Counted from the first letter of the stretch, positions 1 through 7,934 are shown. The stretch is DNA of 64,000 bases from CAMLJR01 sp964631955 (GCA_964631955.1 CAZWBA010000008.1:88384-152383), one strand, 5' to 3'. Notes: generated by a model from the sequence alone, not told the origin. A program made the numbers and translations.

Positions 1-1
1 C

Positions 2-253
2 GCGGCGCTCGATGAAGGCTGCATCGAACTCGAAATCACCTGCACCGTCAGCGAAGGCATCGGCGCCTTCACGATTCGCTGCAGCGACAGCGGGCCCGGA
101 TTCAGTTTCGCAGCCGCCCTGCGCACCGAGGAAAGCGACTGGCGTCACAGCGGCCGAGGCCTGAGCACCGTCGCGGCCATGTGCGATGAACTGGAGTCGA
201 ACGAGTGCGGCAATAGCATCAGCGCGCGTTATCACTGGCCGCGCATCGCATAA
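2..253 (+). CDS. C-terminal end of a HATPase-fold (RsbW/SpoIIAB-like) ATP-binding protein, partial
   Basis: An open frame enters from the left edge and ends at the TAA at 251-253 after 83 visible codons. It contains SDSGPGF, which matches the D-x-G-x-G ATP-binding box of GHKL kinases, and then SGRGLSTV, which matches the second glycine box of anti-sigma-factor-type HATPases. The short spacing and early end fit RsbW/SpoIIAB-like domains rather than large histidine kinases. Such domains also occur at the C-terminus of response-regulator phosphatases, so the full architecture cannot be told. It converges on dapB with a 39-bp gap. Confidence 0.6.
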   Translation, partial: AALDEGCIELEITCTVSEGIGAFTIRCSDSGPGFSFAAALRTEESDWRHSGRGLSTVAAMCDELESNECGNSISARYHWPRIA

Positions 254-292
254 ATCGATATGGAAAATTATCGATACCGCGCTTCGATTAAA

Positions 293-1102
293 TTATTTTT
301 TTAATCCCAGGACGTCCTGCATGTCGTAAAGACCTGCCGGTTGCCCGCCCAGCCAGTTCGCGGCACGCACGGCGCCGCGGGCGAACGACATACGCGAACT
401 GGCCTTATGCGTGATTTCGACGCGCTCGCCATCGGCAGCAAACGTGACGGTGTGATCGCCGACAATATCGCCCGCACGCACGGTGGCGAATCCGATGGTT
501 TCGCGCTTGCGTGCGCCCGTCTGACCTTCGCGGCCATACACGGCAACTTCGCGCAGATTTCTATCCAACGCTTTCGCTACGACCTCACCCATGCTGAGCG
601 CAGTACCCGATGGCGCATCGATTTTATGTTTGTGGTGCGCCTCGTAAATTTCGACATCGTAATCGTCGCCCAGCACCTGCGCGGCGAGATCGAGCAATTT
701 AAAGCAGACGTTTACACCCGTGCTGTAATTCGATGCCATACACGCGGCTGCGTTTTTAATGGAAGCGAGCAGTTCAGTTTTCTGCTCGGGATTGAAACCG
801 GTCGTGCCGATAACAATTTTCTTGCCGTGCTTGCCGCAAATTTTTGCATTGCTAAGCGTAGCGAGCGGCACGCTGAAATCGATGAGCACATCGAACTGAT
901 CGACGACCTTTTCTAAATCACCCGAGACGATTACGCCGTTTTTGCCAAGACCTGCGAGTTCGCCTGCATCGACGCCGACGATGGAGCTATCGGGACGCTC
1001 GATGGCCGCTGTGAGTTTACAGCCTTCGGCATTGTTGACTGCTTCGATCAGTGTTTTTCCCATGCGACCGGCAGCGCCGGTTACTGCGATTCTTAAAGTC
1101 AT
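293..1102 (-). CDS. dapB: 4-hydroxy-tetrahydrodipicolinate reductase
   Basis: DapB reduces hydroxy-tetrahydrodipicolinate with NAD(P)H in the lysine/diaminopimelate pathway. The cytoplasmic protein is 269 aa, the usual length. GAAGRMG near residues 9-15 is the nucleotide-binding glycine loop. HHKHK at about 156-160 and DAPSGTA at about 162-168 carry the catalytic His and Lys and the substrate-binding loop. A longer frame runs up to 1171, but I chose the ATG at 1102 because AGGTAA precedes it and family members start at this point; the extra 23 codons lie partly in an inverted repeat. It lies downstream of dnaJ on the same strand, as in Pseudomonas. Confidence 0.97.
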   Translation of the reverse strand: MTLRIAVTGAAGRMGKTLIEAVNNAEGCKLTAAIERPDSSIVGVDAGELAGLGKNGVIVSGDLEKVVDQFDVLIDFSVPLATLSNAKICGKHGKKIVIGTTGFNPEQKTELLASIKNAAACMASNYSTGVNVCFKLLDLAAQVLGDDYDVEIYEAHHKHKIDAPSGTALSMGEVVAKALDRNLREVAVYGREGQTGARKRETIGFATVRAGDIVGDHTVTFAADGERVEITHKASSRMSFARGAVRAANWLGGQPAGLYDMQDVLGLKK

Positions 1103-1138
1103 TGCACTTACCTGATAAAGATTTCTTGGTTGCTGCCG

Positions 1139-1267
1139 TGTCCGGGCGACCGTTATTGATCGGGCTTGCAAGCAGCATTTTTACACTGCACGAATTATTT
1201 CACCAAACACAAGAGTATCCCGCAGTTTCGATAGATATTGGCCCGCTCAATAACGGTCACCCGAACA
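1139..1267. repeat. Long inverted repeat between dapB and dnaJ
   Basis: Two 27-nt arms at 1139-1165 and 1241-1267 are reverse complements with 3 mismatches; the longest unbroken match is GACCGTTATTGA in the left arm. They flank about 75 nt. Both arms lie outside any convincing gene, in the 286-bp gap between dapB and dnaJ. The transcript could fold into a long stem, or the unit may be a miniature mobile element. No T-run follows, so it is not a standard terminator. Confidence 0.7.
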
Positions 1268-1322
1268 CAGATCGAGCCAATTTTAATTTTCGTTGAATTC
1301 GCACAACACTTTCTGCCGGTGG

Positions 1323-1342
1323 AGTCCCTATCGATAGGGACT
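1323..1342. repeat. 20-bp perfect palindrome downstream of dnaJ
   Basis: AGTCCCTATCGATAGGGACT reads the same on both strands. It lies 47 bp beyond the dnaJ stop codon, between dnaJ and dapB. It could be a protein-binding site or a short transcript hairpin without a loop. No function can be assigned. Confidence 0.5.
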
Positions 1343-1388
1343 TCATCGGCCTGCACAGACAAAACGACCTCTGCACAAAACAAACGAT

Positions 1389-2531
1389 CTAATTCGAATC
1401 ACCAAAAAAATTCTTCATCCCCTCAAACCAGGAACCTTTGCGAGGTGATTGCTGATTACCTTCCGATTCGAGGGTCTGTTGCAATTCACGCAACAACTCT
1501 TTCTGGCGCTTCGTCAAATTCACCGGTGTTTCGACCACGATACGACAGAGCAAATCACCAGGCCCACCACCGCGAACCGGCGTTACCCCCTTGCCGCGCA
1601 AACGAAATAATTTTCCTGTCTGCGTTTCCTGCGGAATTTTCAATTTCACGCGACCTTCGAGCGTCGGTACTTCGAGCTCACCACCGAGTGCCGCATCGGC
1701 GAAACTCACCGGCACTTCGCAATACAAATGTTTGCCATCGCGTTCGAAAATCGGATGCTCGCGCACCGAAATCTGCACATACAAATCGCCGACCGGCCCA
1801 CCATCGGGACCCGCCTCACCTTCGCCTGCAAGACGAATGCGATCGCCTGTATCCACTCCCGGCGGAACTTTGACCGACAACGTTTTGGTTTCTTCAACCA
1901 CACCGCGCCCATAACATTTGCCGCATGGGTCCGCGATCATTTTTCCCTTGCCGCGACAATTCGGGCAGGTTTGCTGCACGGAGAAAAATCCCTGTTGCAT
2001 GCGAATCTGGCCAGCGCCCGCACATGTCGTACACGTCACCGGTGAACTGCCTTTCTTCGCGCCCGAACCATTGCACTCATCGCAATGAATCAATGTCGGC
2101 ACGCGAATTTTCGTCGTTGTGCCTTTCACGGCTTCTTCAAGGCTGATTTCAAGCGAATAGCGCAAATCCGATCCGCGTTGCGGACCGCCACGCTGACCAC
2201 CGCGTCCGCCGCCAAAAATATCGCCGAAGACATCGCCGAAAATGTCGGAGAAACTCGCACCGCCGGCACCACCGCCAAAACCACCCGGGCCACCGCCAGC
2301 GCTGCCATCGACCGCGGCATGACCGAACTGGTCGTACGCAGAACGCTTCTGCGAATCCGACAGCACTTCGTACGCATGATTCGCCTCCTTGAATTTCTCC
2401 TCGGCCTCCTTGTCGCCAGGATTGCGATCGGGATGGTATTTCATCGCGACACGGCGGTAGGCTTTTTTGATATCGGCTTCGGCGGCGTCACGAGCTACAC
2501 CGAGAACTTCGTAATAATCGCGTTTCGACAT
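1389..2531 (-). CDS. dnaJ: Co-chaperone DnaJ (Hsp40)
   Basis: DnaJ hands unfolded substrates to DnaK and triggers its ATPase. The 380-aa protein has a J domain at 1-70 with the HPD motif at 33-35, a glycine/phenylalanine-rich linker at about 75-120, and four zinc-binding CxxCxGxG repeats (CDECNGSG, CTTCAGAG, CPNCRGKG, CGKCYGRG) at about 150-205, then the C-terminal substrate-binding domain. It is therefore a full type I DnaJ. It follows dnaK by 140 bp with a strong hairpin between them, which may lower its expression relative to dnaK. Confidence 0.98.
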   Translation of the reverse strand: MSKRDYYEVLGVARDAAEADIKKAYRRVAMKYHPDRNPGDKEAEEKFKEANHAYEVLSDSQKRSAYDQFGHAAVDGSAGGGPGGFGGGAGGASFSDIFGDVFGDIFGGGRGGQRGGPQRGSDLRYSLEISLEEAVKGTTTKIRVPTLIHCDECNGSGAKKGSSPVTCTTCAGAGQIRMQQGFFSVQQTCPNCRGKGKMIADPCGKCYGRGVVEETKTLSVKVPPGVDTGDRIRLAGEGEAGPDGGPVGDLYVQISVREHPIFERDGKHLYCEVPVSFADAALGGELEVPTLEGRVKLKIPQETQTGKLFRLRGKGVTPVRGGGPGDLLCRIVVETPVNLTKRQKELLRELQQTLESEGNQQSPRKGSWFEGMKNFFGDSN

Positions 2532-2618
2532 TTTGTTTAGTTCTTCGTCAGCATCATCGTAGGGGCGCTGATTGCAGCCCCGTTCATCACATTAAAAACA
2601 ACCCACGTCAGAAACAAC

Positions 2619-2648
2619 AAAGTCAGCATGGCGAGCCATGCTGACTTT
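2619..2648 (-). terminator. Hairpin between dnaK and dnaJ
   Basis: A perfect 14-bp stem (AAAGTCAGCATGGC and its complement) with a 2-nt loop is followed, on the minus strand, by a T-rich stretch TTGTTGTTTC. It lies 23 bp after the dnaK stop. It could act as a partial terminator or as an mRNA-stabilising 3' end that makes dnaK more abundant than dnaJ. Confidence 0.6.
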
Positions 2649-2671
2649 GCGAACCCGTTTGCCAAAGAAGA

Positions 2672-4591
2672 TTACTTATCCTCTTTGACTTCCTCGAATT
2701 CGGCATCGACAACATCGTCCCCGCCCGCCGCAGAATCATTTCCACCGGCTTGTTGCGCGCCGCCTTTTGCTTGCTGTTCAGCGTACATCTTCTGCGCCAA
2801 GCCGCTCGATGCTTCAGTCAGTTTCTGTGTCGCTGCTTCGATGGCTTCTTTGTCATCGCCTTTAACGACTTCTTCAACTTGCTTGATTGCAGCTTCTATC
2901 GCAGCTTTCTCGTCAGCGGTAACTTTGTCGCCAGCCTCTTGCAATGTTTTTTGCGTCGCGTGCACAAGACCTTCAGCGGTGTTACGCACTTGCGCGAGTT
3001 CGGCAAATTTCTTATCCGACTCGGCATTCGCCTCAGCATCGGCAACCATTTTCTTGATTTCGTCCTCGCTCAAGCCGCTCGACGCAGTGATGCGAATCGA
3101 TTGCTGTTTGCCGGTCGCCTTGTCTTTCGCCGACACATTCAGAATGCCATTGGCGTCGATATCGAACGTTACTTCGATCTGCGGCATGCCGCGCGGCGAC
3201 GACGGAATATCGGTCAAATCGAAACGGCCGAGCGATTTATTCGCTGCCGCCTGCTTACGCTCGCCCTGCACGACGTGAATCGTCACGGCCGTTTGATTAT
3301 CTTCCGCAGTCGAAAACACCTGCGATTTCTTGGTGGGAATCGTGGTGTTCTTGTCGATCAGCGGCGTGGCGACACCACCCATCGTTTCGATGCCGAGTGT
3401 CAGCGGCGTGACGTCGAGCAGCAATACATCTTTCACGTCACCGCTCAATACCGCGCCCTGAATCGCTGCGCCCATGGCAACGGCTTCATCAGGATTCACA
3501 TCCTTGCGCGGCTCCTGACCGAAGAAGGCTGCAACTTTCGTTTGCACCATCGGCATACGCGTTTGACCGCCGACGAGAATGACCTCGTTGATTTCCGACG
3601 CCGACTTGCCCGCGTCTTTCAGCGCCTGGCGGCACGGCTCGATCGAACGCTCGACCAGATTTTCCACTAACGCTTCAAGTTTGGCGCGCGTGAGCTTGAT
3701 GACCAGATGCTTCGGACCCGTTGCATCGGCGGTGATGTACGGCAGATTCACTTCGGTCTGCTGGCTCGACGACAATTCGATTTTCGCTTTTTCTGCCGCT
3801 TCCTTCAGACGCTGCATCGCCAGCGGATCACCTTTTAGATCGATGCCGTTGTCTTTCTTGAATTCGTCAGCGAAATAGTTGATCAGCACCATGTCGAAGT
3901 CTTCACCGCCGAGGAAGGTATCGCCGTTGGTGGAAAGCACTTCGAATTGTTTTTCACCGTCGACATCGGCGATTTCGATGATCGAAATATCGAAGGTGCC
4001 GCCGCCGAGGTCGTAAACCGCGATCACGCGATCGCCACCCTCTTTATCGATACCGTAGGCAAGCGCCGCCGCGGTCGGCTCGTTGATGATGCGTTTGACA
4101 TCGAGGCCCGCGATGCGGCCGGCATCTTTCGTCGCCTGACGCTGTGAATCGTTGAAATAGGCAGGAACGGTGATGACGGCTTCTTTGATTTCCTCGCCGA
4201 GATAGTCCTCGGCGGTCTTTTTCATTTTCTTGAGCACTTCGGCCGAAATCTGCGGCGCAGCCATTTTCTTGCCGTTGACTTCAACCCACGCATCGCCGTT
4301 GTCAGCCTTGACGATTTTGTACGGCACCATATTGATGTCTTTCTGCACGACGTCATCGGTGAAGCGGCGGCCGATCAAACGCTTGACCGCGTACAGCGTA
4401 TTTTTCGGGTTGGTGACCGCCTGACGCTTGGCGCTCTGACCCACGAGAATTTCGTCATTATCGGTATACGCAACGATCGAAGGCGTCGTGCGCGCGCCTT
4501 CGGCGTTCTCGATAACCTTTACCTTGTCACCGTCGAGAATGGCCACGCACGAGTTCGTGGTGCCGAGGTCAATACCGATCATTTTTGCCAT
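2672..4591 (-). CDS. dnaK: Molecular chaperone DnaK (Hsp70)
   Basis: DnaK binds exposed hydrophobic segments of proteins in an ATP-dependent cycle with DnaJ and GrpE. At 639 aa it matches the E. coli protein almost exactly. GIDLGTTNSC near residues 6-15 and DLGGGTFDIS near 195 are the phosphate-binding motifs; the interdomain linker DVLLLDVTPL and the substrate-binding domain follow, and the tail ends in an acidic EFEEVKEDK. The start has GGAG seven bases upstream. A sigma-32-like promoter lies in the grpE-dnaK gap, so dnaK may be transcribed alone as well as from the grpE promoter. Confidence 0.99.
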   Translation of the reverse strand: MAKMIGIDLGTTNSCVAILDGDKVKVIENAEGARTTPSIVAYTDNDEILVGQSAKRQAVTNPKNTLYAVKRLIGRRFTDDVVQKDINMVPYKIVKADNGDAWVEVNGKKMAAPQISAEVLKKMKKTAEDYLGEEIKEAVITVPAYFNDSQRQATKDAGRIAGLDVKRIINEPTAAALAYGIDKEGGDRVIAVYDLGGGTFDISIIEIADVDGEKQFEVLSTNGDTFLGGEDFDMVLINYFADEFKKDNGIDLKGDPLAMQRLKEAAEKAKIELSSSQQTEVNLPYITADATGPKHLVIKLTRAKLEALVENLVERSIEPCRQALKDAGKSASEINEVILVGGQTRMPMVQTKVAAFFGQEPRKDVNPDEAVAMGAAIQGAVLSGDVKDVLLLDVTPLTLGIETMGGVATPLIDKNTTIPTKKSQVFSTAEDNQTAVTIHVVQGERKQAAANKSLGRFDLTDIPSSPRGMPQIEVTFDIDANGILNVSAKDKATGKQQSIRITASSGLSEDEIKKMVADAEANAESDKKFAELAQVRNTAEGLVHATQKTLQEAGDKVTADEKAAIEAAIKQVEEVVKGDDKEAIEAATQKLTEASSGLAQKMYAEQQAKGGAQQAGGNDSAAGGDDVVDAEFEEVKEDK

Positions 4592-4661
4592 GGTTCATCT
4601 CCAGATTCAAAACTTGAGGCCGCGCTTGCCGCTGCGGCGCTAAATTCATTGCTTGACGCCT

Positions 4662-4689
4662 ATATTGGCGCTGACCCCGATAATTCAAG
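4662..4689 (-). promoter_or_regulatory. Candidate sigma-32 promoter for dnaK
   Basis: On the minus strand CTTGAA (4684-4689) is followed after 13 nt by CGCCAATA (within 4662-4670). The sigma-32 consensus is CTTGAA-N13/14-CCCCATNT, so the -35 is perfect and the -10 matches partly. The start codon of dnaK is about 65 nt downstream. Weaker than the grpE promoter. Confidence 0.45.
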
Positions 4690-4702
4690 GGCTATTTTTG
4701 GT

Positions 4703-4773
4703 TCGTCACGCCTGCGCAAGCGGGAATCCATGAACTCACAGCCCTGGCTTTCCGTCCGCGCGGGAACGACGAG
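4703..4773. repeat. Degenerate GCGGGAAT-type intergenic palindrome
   Basis: TCGTCACGCCTGCGCAAGCG followed by GGAATCCA faces an imperfect complement ending CGCGGGAACGACGA. This resembles the common intergenic repeat in proteobacteria built around TTCCCGCnnnnGCGGGAA and flanked by TCGTC/GACGA. Both ends are recognisable, but the left arm has decayed. It ends 5 bp before the grpE stop codon. Confidence 0.5.
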
Positions 4774-4777
4774 ACAT

Positions 4778-5359
4778 TCATGCGGTTTCGTCGATTTTCT
4801 TCGCCGCGCCTTTTGCGACGACCACCATGGCCGCGCGCAGCAAACGACCGCTCAGCGTGTAGCCCTTCTGCATCACATGCAGGACAGAATTGGGCTCGGC
4901 GGCGGGATTGTCGACGATCGATACGGCTTCGTGGAATTGCGGATCGAAAGGCGCGCCGAGCGGATCGACCTGTTCGATCTGGCATTTCTTCAGCGCATCG
5001 AGGAGCGATTTGTACGTCAGCTCGACACCTTCGAGCATCGGCTTTATGACCTCGCTGTTGCGATCGGCCGACTCCAGCGCCCGCTCCAGATTATCGCTGA
5101 CGGGCAGAATCGCATTGGCGAACTTTTCAAGCGCGTATTTATGCGCGTTCTCGACATCCTTCTCGGCCCGGCGACGAACATTCTGCGCCTCGGCAGCGGC
5201 GCGCAAGGTTTGATCTTTGGCATCGGCCACCTGCTGCTGCAATTGCTCGATCTGAGCCTGCAATGCGGCGATATCGACGTCGGGTTGCTCAGCGACCGGC
5301 GCAGTGGCGTCGGTAGCGGCTTGGGATTCTTCGACAGGGGGATTTTGCGGCTCTGTCAC
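4778..5359 (-). CDS. grpE: Nucleotide exchange factor GrpE
   Basis: GrpE releases ADP from DnaK. The acidic, proline-rich start is followed by a long coiled coil with QAQIEQLQQQVADAK at about residues 33-47, and the C-terminal beta wing holds the family signature GRLLRAAMVVVAKG. I chose the GTG at 5359 (193 aa, VTEPQNPP...) because GGAGA stands seven bases upstream; a frame continues to a GTG at 5377 but has no ribosome site. It is the first gene after a strong sigma-32-like promoter and lies between hrcA and dnaK. Confidence 0.95.
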   Translation of the reverse strand: MTEPQNPPVEESQAATDATAPVAEQPDVDIAALQAQIEQLQQQVADAKDQTLRAAAEAQNVRRRAEKDVENAHKYALEKFANAILPVSDNLERALESADRNSEVIKPMLEGVELTYKSLLDALKKCQIEQVDPLGAPFDPQFHEAVSIVDNPAAEPNSVLHVMQKGYTLSGRLLRAAMVVVAKGAAKKIDETA

Positions 5360-5408
5360 AACAACTCTCCGTAACACGTACTCGAAAGGAAGATTCAGGT
5401 CCGGCGCT

Positions 5409-5435
5409 AGATGGGGCCGTTATTTTGGATTTCAA
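5409..5435 (-). promoter_or_regulatory. Sigma-32 heat-shock promoter upstream of grpE
   Basis: On the minus strand GTTGAAA (-35; TTGAAA at 5430-5435) is followed, 13 nt after the TTGAAA, by CCCCATCT (5409-5416). The -10 is a perfect match to CCCCATNT and the -35 differs from CTTGAAA only in the first base. Transcription would start near 5400, about 40 nt upstream of the grpE GTG. This is the clearest regulatory element in the window and makes grpE-dnaK-dnaJ a heat-shock unit. Confidence 0.8.
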
Positions 5436-5444
5436 CCCCGACCC

Positions 5445-5509
5445 GCAGGGGTGGGCCTGCGTGTCCGCCCGATTCATAAAAAAAGGCGGACACATAGGTC
5501 CGCCCCTAC
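5445..5509. repeat. Inverted repeat / probable terminator between hrcA and grpE
   Basis: Arms at 5445-5469 and 5485-5509 are reverse complements with 5 mismatches in 25; the core is GTGTCCGCC / GGCGGACAC. The 15-nt loop contains seven A residues. GTAGGGGCGGACC-type units of this kind recur in intergenic regions of many proteobacteria. It lies 12 bp before the hrcA stop codon's far side and upstream of the grpE promoter, so it probably ends hrcA transcription and insulates grpE. Confidence 0.65.
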
Positions 5510-5521
5510 AGATGCGAGGAT

Positions 5522-6565
5522 TTAAATCGGATTCAGCGCCAGACTCAGCATCCGCGCGGTCAGGTCGACGATGGGAATCACGCGTTCATAGGCCATCCGC
5601 GTCGGGCCGATGACACCGAGCACGCCCAGCGTCTGCCCTGCGCTTTGATACGGCGCGGTGATCACCGAAAAATCGCCCAGAACTTCGTAACCCGCTTCCT
5701 CGCCGATGAAAATCTGCACGCCATCGGCGCGAATACAGCGATCGACGAGATCGAGAATGTCGCGCTTCTGCTGAAAGGCATCGAACAGACCCTTGAGCTT
5801 GTCGAAGTTTTCAGGACCGGTGGAGCCGATGAGACCCGCCTCGCCCGTCACCACATAATCGCGCTGCGGGGTATCGCTTGCGGCTTCGAGCGCCTTGTTG
5901 GCCAGATCGAGCGTCTGCTGCAGATGGCGGTCGATCGAGGCGCGGTCGACCTGCATGGCATCGAGCAATGCCTGCCTCACATCATTGAGCTCACGACCGC
6001 CAAAACGCTGATTGATCAGATTTGCCGCCTGCTGCAACTCGATCGCCGAATAGGACCGGTTCGTGTAGATCACGCGATTTTGCACCTCGCGCTCATTGAC
6101 CACGAGAATCACCAGCACGCGATTGTCCGACAGCGGTAAAAACTCGACCTGCCGCAACTGTTCCCGCTGCGAGCGCGGCAATGTCACCAGCCCGGCCTGC
6201 GCGGTGATGCGGGCCAGCAGTTGCGATGCGCTCTCGACCAGCTCCTTCGCGGATTTGTCGGGATTGAGCTCGTGTCTGAGACTGGCGATGGCATCTGCTT
6301 CGAGCTGCTGCACCGTGAGCAGCGAATCCACGAACAGACGATAGCCCTGCACGGTCGGCACGCGACCGGCGGAAGTATGCGGCGCGCGAATGAGCCCGAC
6401 CTCCTCGAGATCCGCCATGATATTGCGCACGGTGGCCGCACTGACCGGCAGGCCGCTCGATTCGAGCAATGCCCTCGAACCGACCGGCTGACCCTCGCGG
6501 ATATAGCGTTCGATAAGCGCTTTGAGCAGCAATTGACTGCGTTCGGAAATCAGTTCGTTGGCCAT
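5522..6565 (-). CDS. hrcA: Heat-inducible transcription repressor HrcA
   Basis: HrcA represses chaperone genes by binding CIRCE operators. The 347-aa protein has the N-terminal winged helix (SAATVRNIMADLEEVGLI at about 42-59, then HTSAGRVPT) and the C-terminal GAF-like domain with the inserted dimerising region; the length is normal. It is upstream of grpE on the same strand, separated by a hairpin and the grpE promoter. I see no CIRCE sequence (TTAGCACTC-N9-GAGTGCTAA) upstream of hrcA, grpE or dnaK, so its targets, such as groESL, are probably outside the window. Confidence 0.96.
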   Translation of the reverse strand: MANELISERSQLLLKALIERYIREGQPVGSRALLESSGLPVSAATVRNIMADLEEVGLIRAPHTSAGRVPTVQGYRLFVDSLLTVQQLEADAIASLRHELNPDKSAKELVESASQLLARITAQAGLVTLPRSQREQLRQVEFLPLSDNRVLVILVVNEREVQNRVIYTNRSYSAIELQQAANLINQRFGGRELNDVRQALLDAMQVDRASIDRHLQQTLDLANKALEAASDTPQRDYVVTGEAGLIGSTGPENFDKLKGLFDAFQQKRDILDLVDRCIRADGVQIFIGEEAGYEVLGDFSVITAPYQSAGQTLGVLGVIGPTRMAYERVIPIVDLTARMLSLALNPI

Positions 6566-6696
6566 GATGCATGCGAAATTCGGTCGACGGCAGGGAATAT
6601 TGCACGGCTGCCGAATAAGATCAACGAAGCGGCGTAATATGATCGACGATCATTCCGGACGGAATACGCAACCCTTACAGCGCGAGCGAAACAGTC

Positions 6697-7164
6697 ATGG
6701 CAGCGATATCCAGACCCGACATCGAAACCCCCGCCGATATCGATCTGCTGGTCGAAACGTTCTACAAAAAATATGTCCTCGACGATCCGGTCATCGGCTT
6801 TTTCTTCACCGACATCGCGCACATCGAGCTCGACCGACATCTGCCGAAAATCAGCGCATTCTGGCAACTGCAATTACTCGGCAGGATCGGCTACAGCGGA
6901 CAAACCTTCGTCGCCCATCGCGACCTGCACACGCAGGCTCAACTGACGGAGGATCATTTTCATCGGTGGCTGCATTTATTCGAGAAAACCATCGACGAAC
7001 TGTTCAGCGGCCCGCGCGCGGAAACTGCCAGACAGCGCGCTCGCACAATTGCACGCTCGATGCAGCGCGCACTCGCCAATAAACCGATCTCAGAGGAACG
7101 CATGGAGGAATTGCGTGGCGTGCAGCATGTCGCCGCGCGCCGGCAACAGAAGAATCACGAGTGA
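6697..7164 (+). CDS. Group III truncated haemoglobin
   Basis: A 155-aa globin of the short 2-on-2 fold. FYKKYVLDDPVIGFFF matches the B helix with Tyr at about 23 (B10); HLPKISAFWQLQLLG is the E-helix signature of group III, with His48 as a candidate E7 residue; FVAHRDLH holds the candidate haem-binding proximal His (about 74), and HFHRWL holds the G8-type Trp. These proteins bind O2 or NO; their role here is unknown. It is divergent from hrcA across 131 bp and convergent with the Crp-type gene. Confidence 0.88.
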   Translation: MAAISRPDIETPADIDLLVETFYKKYVLDDPVIGFFFTDIAHIELDRHLPKISAFWQLQLLGRIGYSGQTFVAHRDLHTQAQLTEDHFHRWLHLFEKTIDELFSGPRAETARQRARTIARSMQRALANKPISEERMEELRGVQHVAARRQQKNHE

Positions 7165-7191
7165 GATTGGTGCGATACGAACAGCGCTTCG

Positions 7192-7827
7192 CTACCAGCC
7201 TCGCGGCAGCGCCTTGCGCAAAATGATCGCGCCCGTGGTCTGTTCGATATAACCGCCAATCGCCAGTTCGCGCATGATGCGGCTGACCATTTCCCGCGAT
7301 GCACCCACCATATCCGCGATCTCCTGATGCGTTAATTTCAGCGCGGCGGTTTCACTCTCGGCTGATCGCTGCTGCAACAGATTGGCGACACGCCCATACA
7401 CATCGAGCAAGGCCAGATCGCGTACACTGCCCGTGAGCGAGCGAATACGGCGGGCCATGCCGCGCATCATGGCGATCGCTGCACCATTTTCACCTTTCAG
7501 AAATTCGTGAAAATCCTGCTGAGAAATAATCTGGAGCACGGTGGGTGCAACGGTAATGACCGATGCCGAGCGCGGCGCGCCGTCGATAAGCGCGAGTTCG
7601 CCAAAATAATCGCCGCCTTCGAGCCAGCTCAGCACCACCTGCCGGCCATCGTCACCATTTACGAACACCTTCAGATTGCCCGACACCACGATATAAAAAT
7701 TATTGTGCGTGTCACCTTCGGTGACGATGATCGAATTCTTGGGGTATTTATACTGCTTGGCACAACGCAATAATTTATCGGCCGCACCGTCGGAGAGCTC
7801 GGAAAACAGATCGATTTTTTTTAACAT
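7192..7827 (-). CDS. Crp/Fnr-family transcriptional regulator
   Basis: This 211-aa protein has a cyclic-nucleotide-binding domain at about 10-120 and a C-terminal winged helix with HQEIADMVGASREMVSRIM as the HTH. The phosphate-binding cassette reads YFGELALIDGAPRSASV, which keeps the GE...RS residues that bind cAMP in E. coli CRP; the C-helix carries RIRSLTGSVRDLALLDVYGR. No Cys cluster as in FNR is present. The start at 7827 has AAGGAG seven bases upstream; a longer frame to 7857 lacks one. It is divergent from a CHASE2-adenylate cyclase, so that enzyme's product is a likely ligand (inference). Confidence 0.93.
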   Translation of the reverse strand: MLKKIDLFSELSDGAADKLLRCAKQYKYPKNSIIVTEGDTHNNFYIVVSGNLKVFVNGDDGRQVVLSWLEGGDYFGELALIDGAPRSASVITVAPTVLQIISQQDFHEFLKGENGAAIAMMRGMARRIRSLTGSVRDLALLDVYGRVANLLQQRSAESETAALKLTHQEIADMVGASREMVSRIMRELAIGGYIEQTTGAIILRKALPRGW

Positions 7828-7875
7828 GTCGGCTCCTTGTGTGGCCCGATTGTACAAACTATCAATCGCGTATTA

Positions 7876-7897
7876 AACCGTCCTCATCACAACGGTT
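7876..7897. promoter_or_regulatory. Candidate 22-bp operator between the Crp-type gene and the cyclase gene
   Basis: AACCGT-N10-ACGGTT is a perfect dyad of 22 bp, the length of a Crp/Fnr dimer site, lying in the 107-bp gap between two divergent genes. The half-site does not match the CRP consensus TGTGA. An autoregulatory site for the neighbouring regulator is a guess from position and symmetry. Confidence 0.35.
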
Positions 7898-7934
7898 AAA
7901 TATCCGTTCTCAACACCACAGGATTGCATTATCG

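Noticed and set aside
254..275. ATCGATA-N8-TATCGAT stem between the HATPase-type gene and dapB as a terminator
   Set aside because: The stem is A/T-rich and has no proper T run next to it on the plus strand; on the minus strand it lies beyond the dapB end without a U tract.
1238..1873. 211-codon plus-strand frame across the dnaJ end
   Set aside because: Antisense to dnaJ for most of its length; the translation is arginine/proline/histidine-rich as in shadow frames.
2750..3670. 306-codon plus-strand frame opposite dnaK
   Set aside because: It lies entirely antisense to dnaK, has no ribosome site and no recognisable domain; long antisense frames are expected opposite this codon use.
5360..6700. 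CIRCE operator near hrcA, grpE or dnaK
   Set aside because: No TTAGCACTC-N9-GAGTGCTAA or close variant was seen; only sigma-32-like promoters and hairpins are present.
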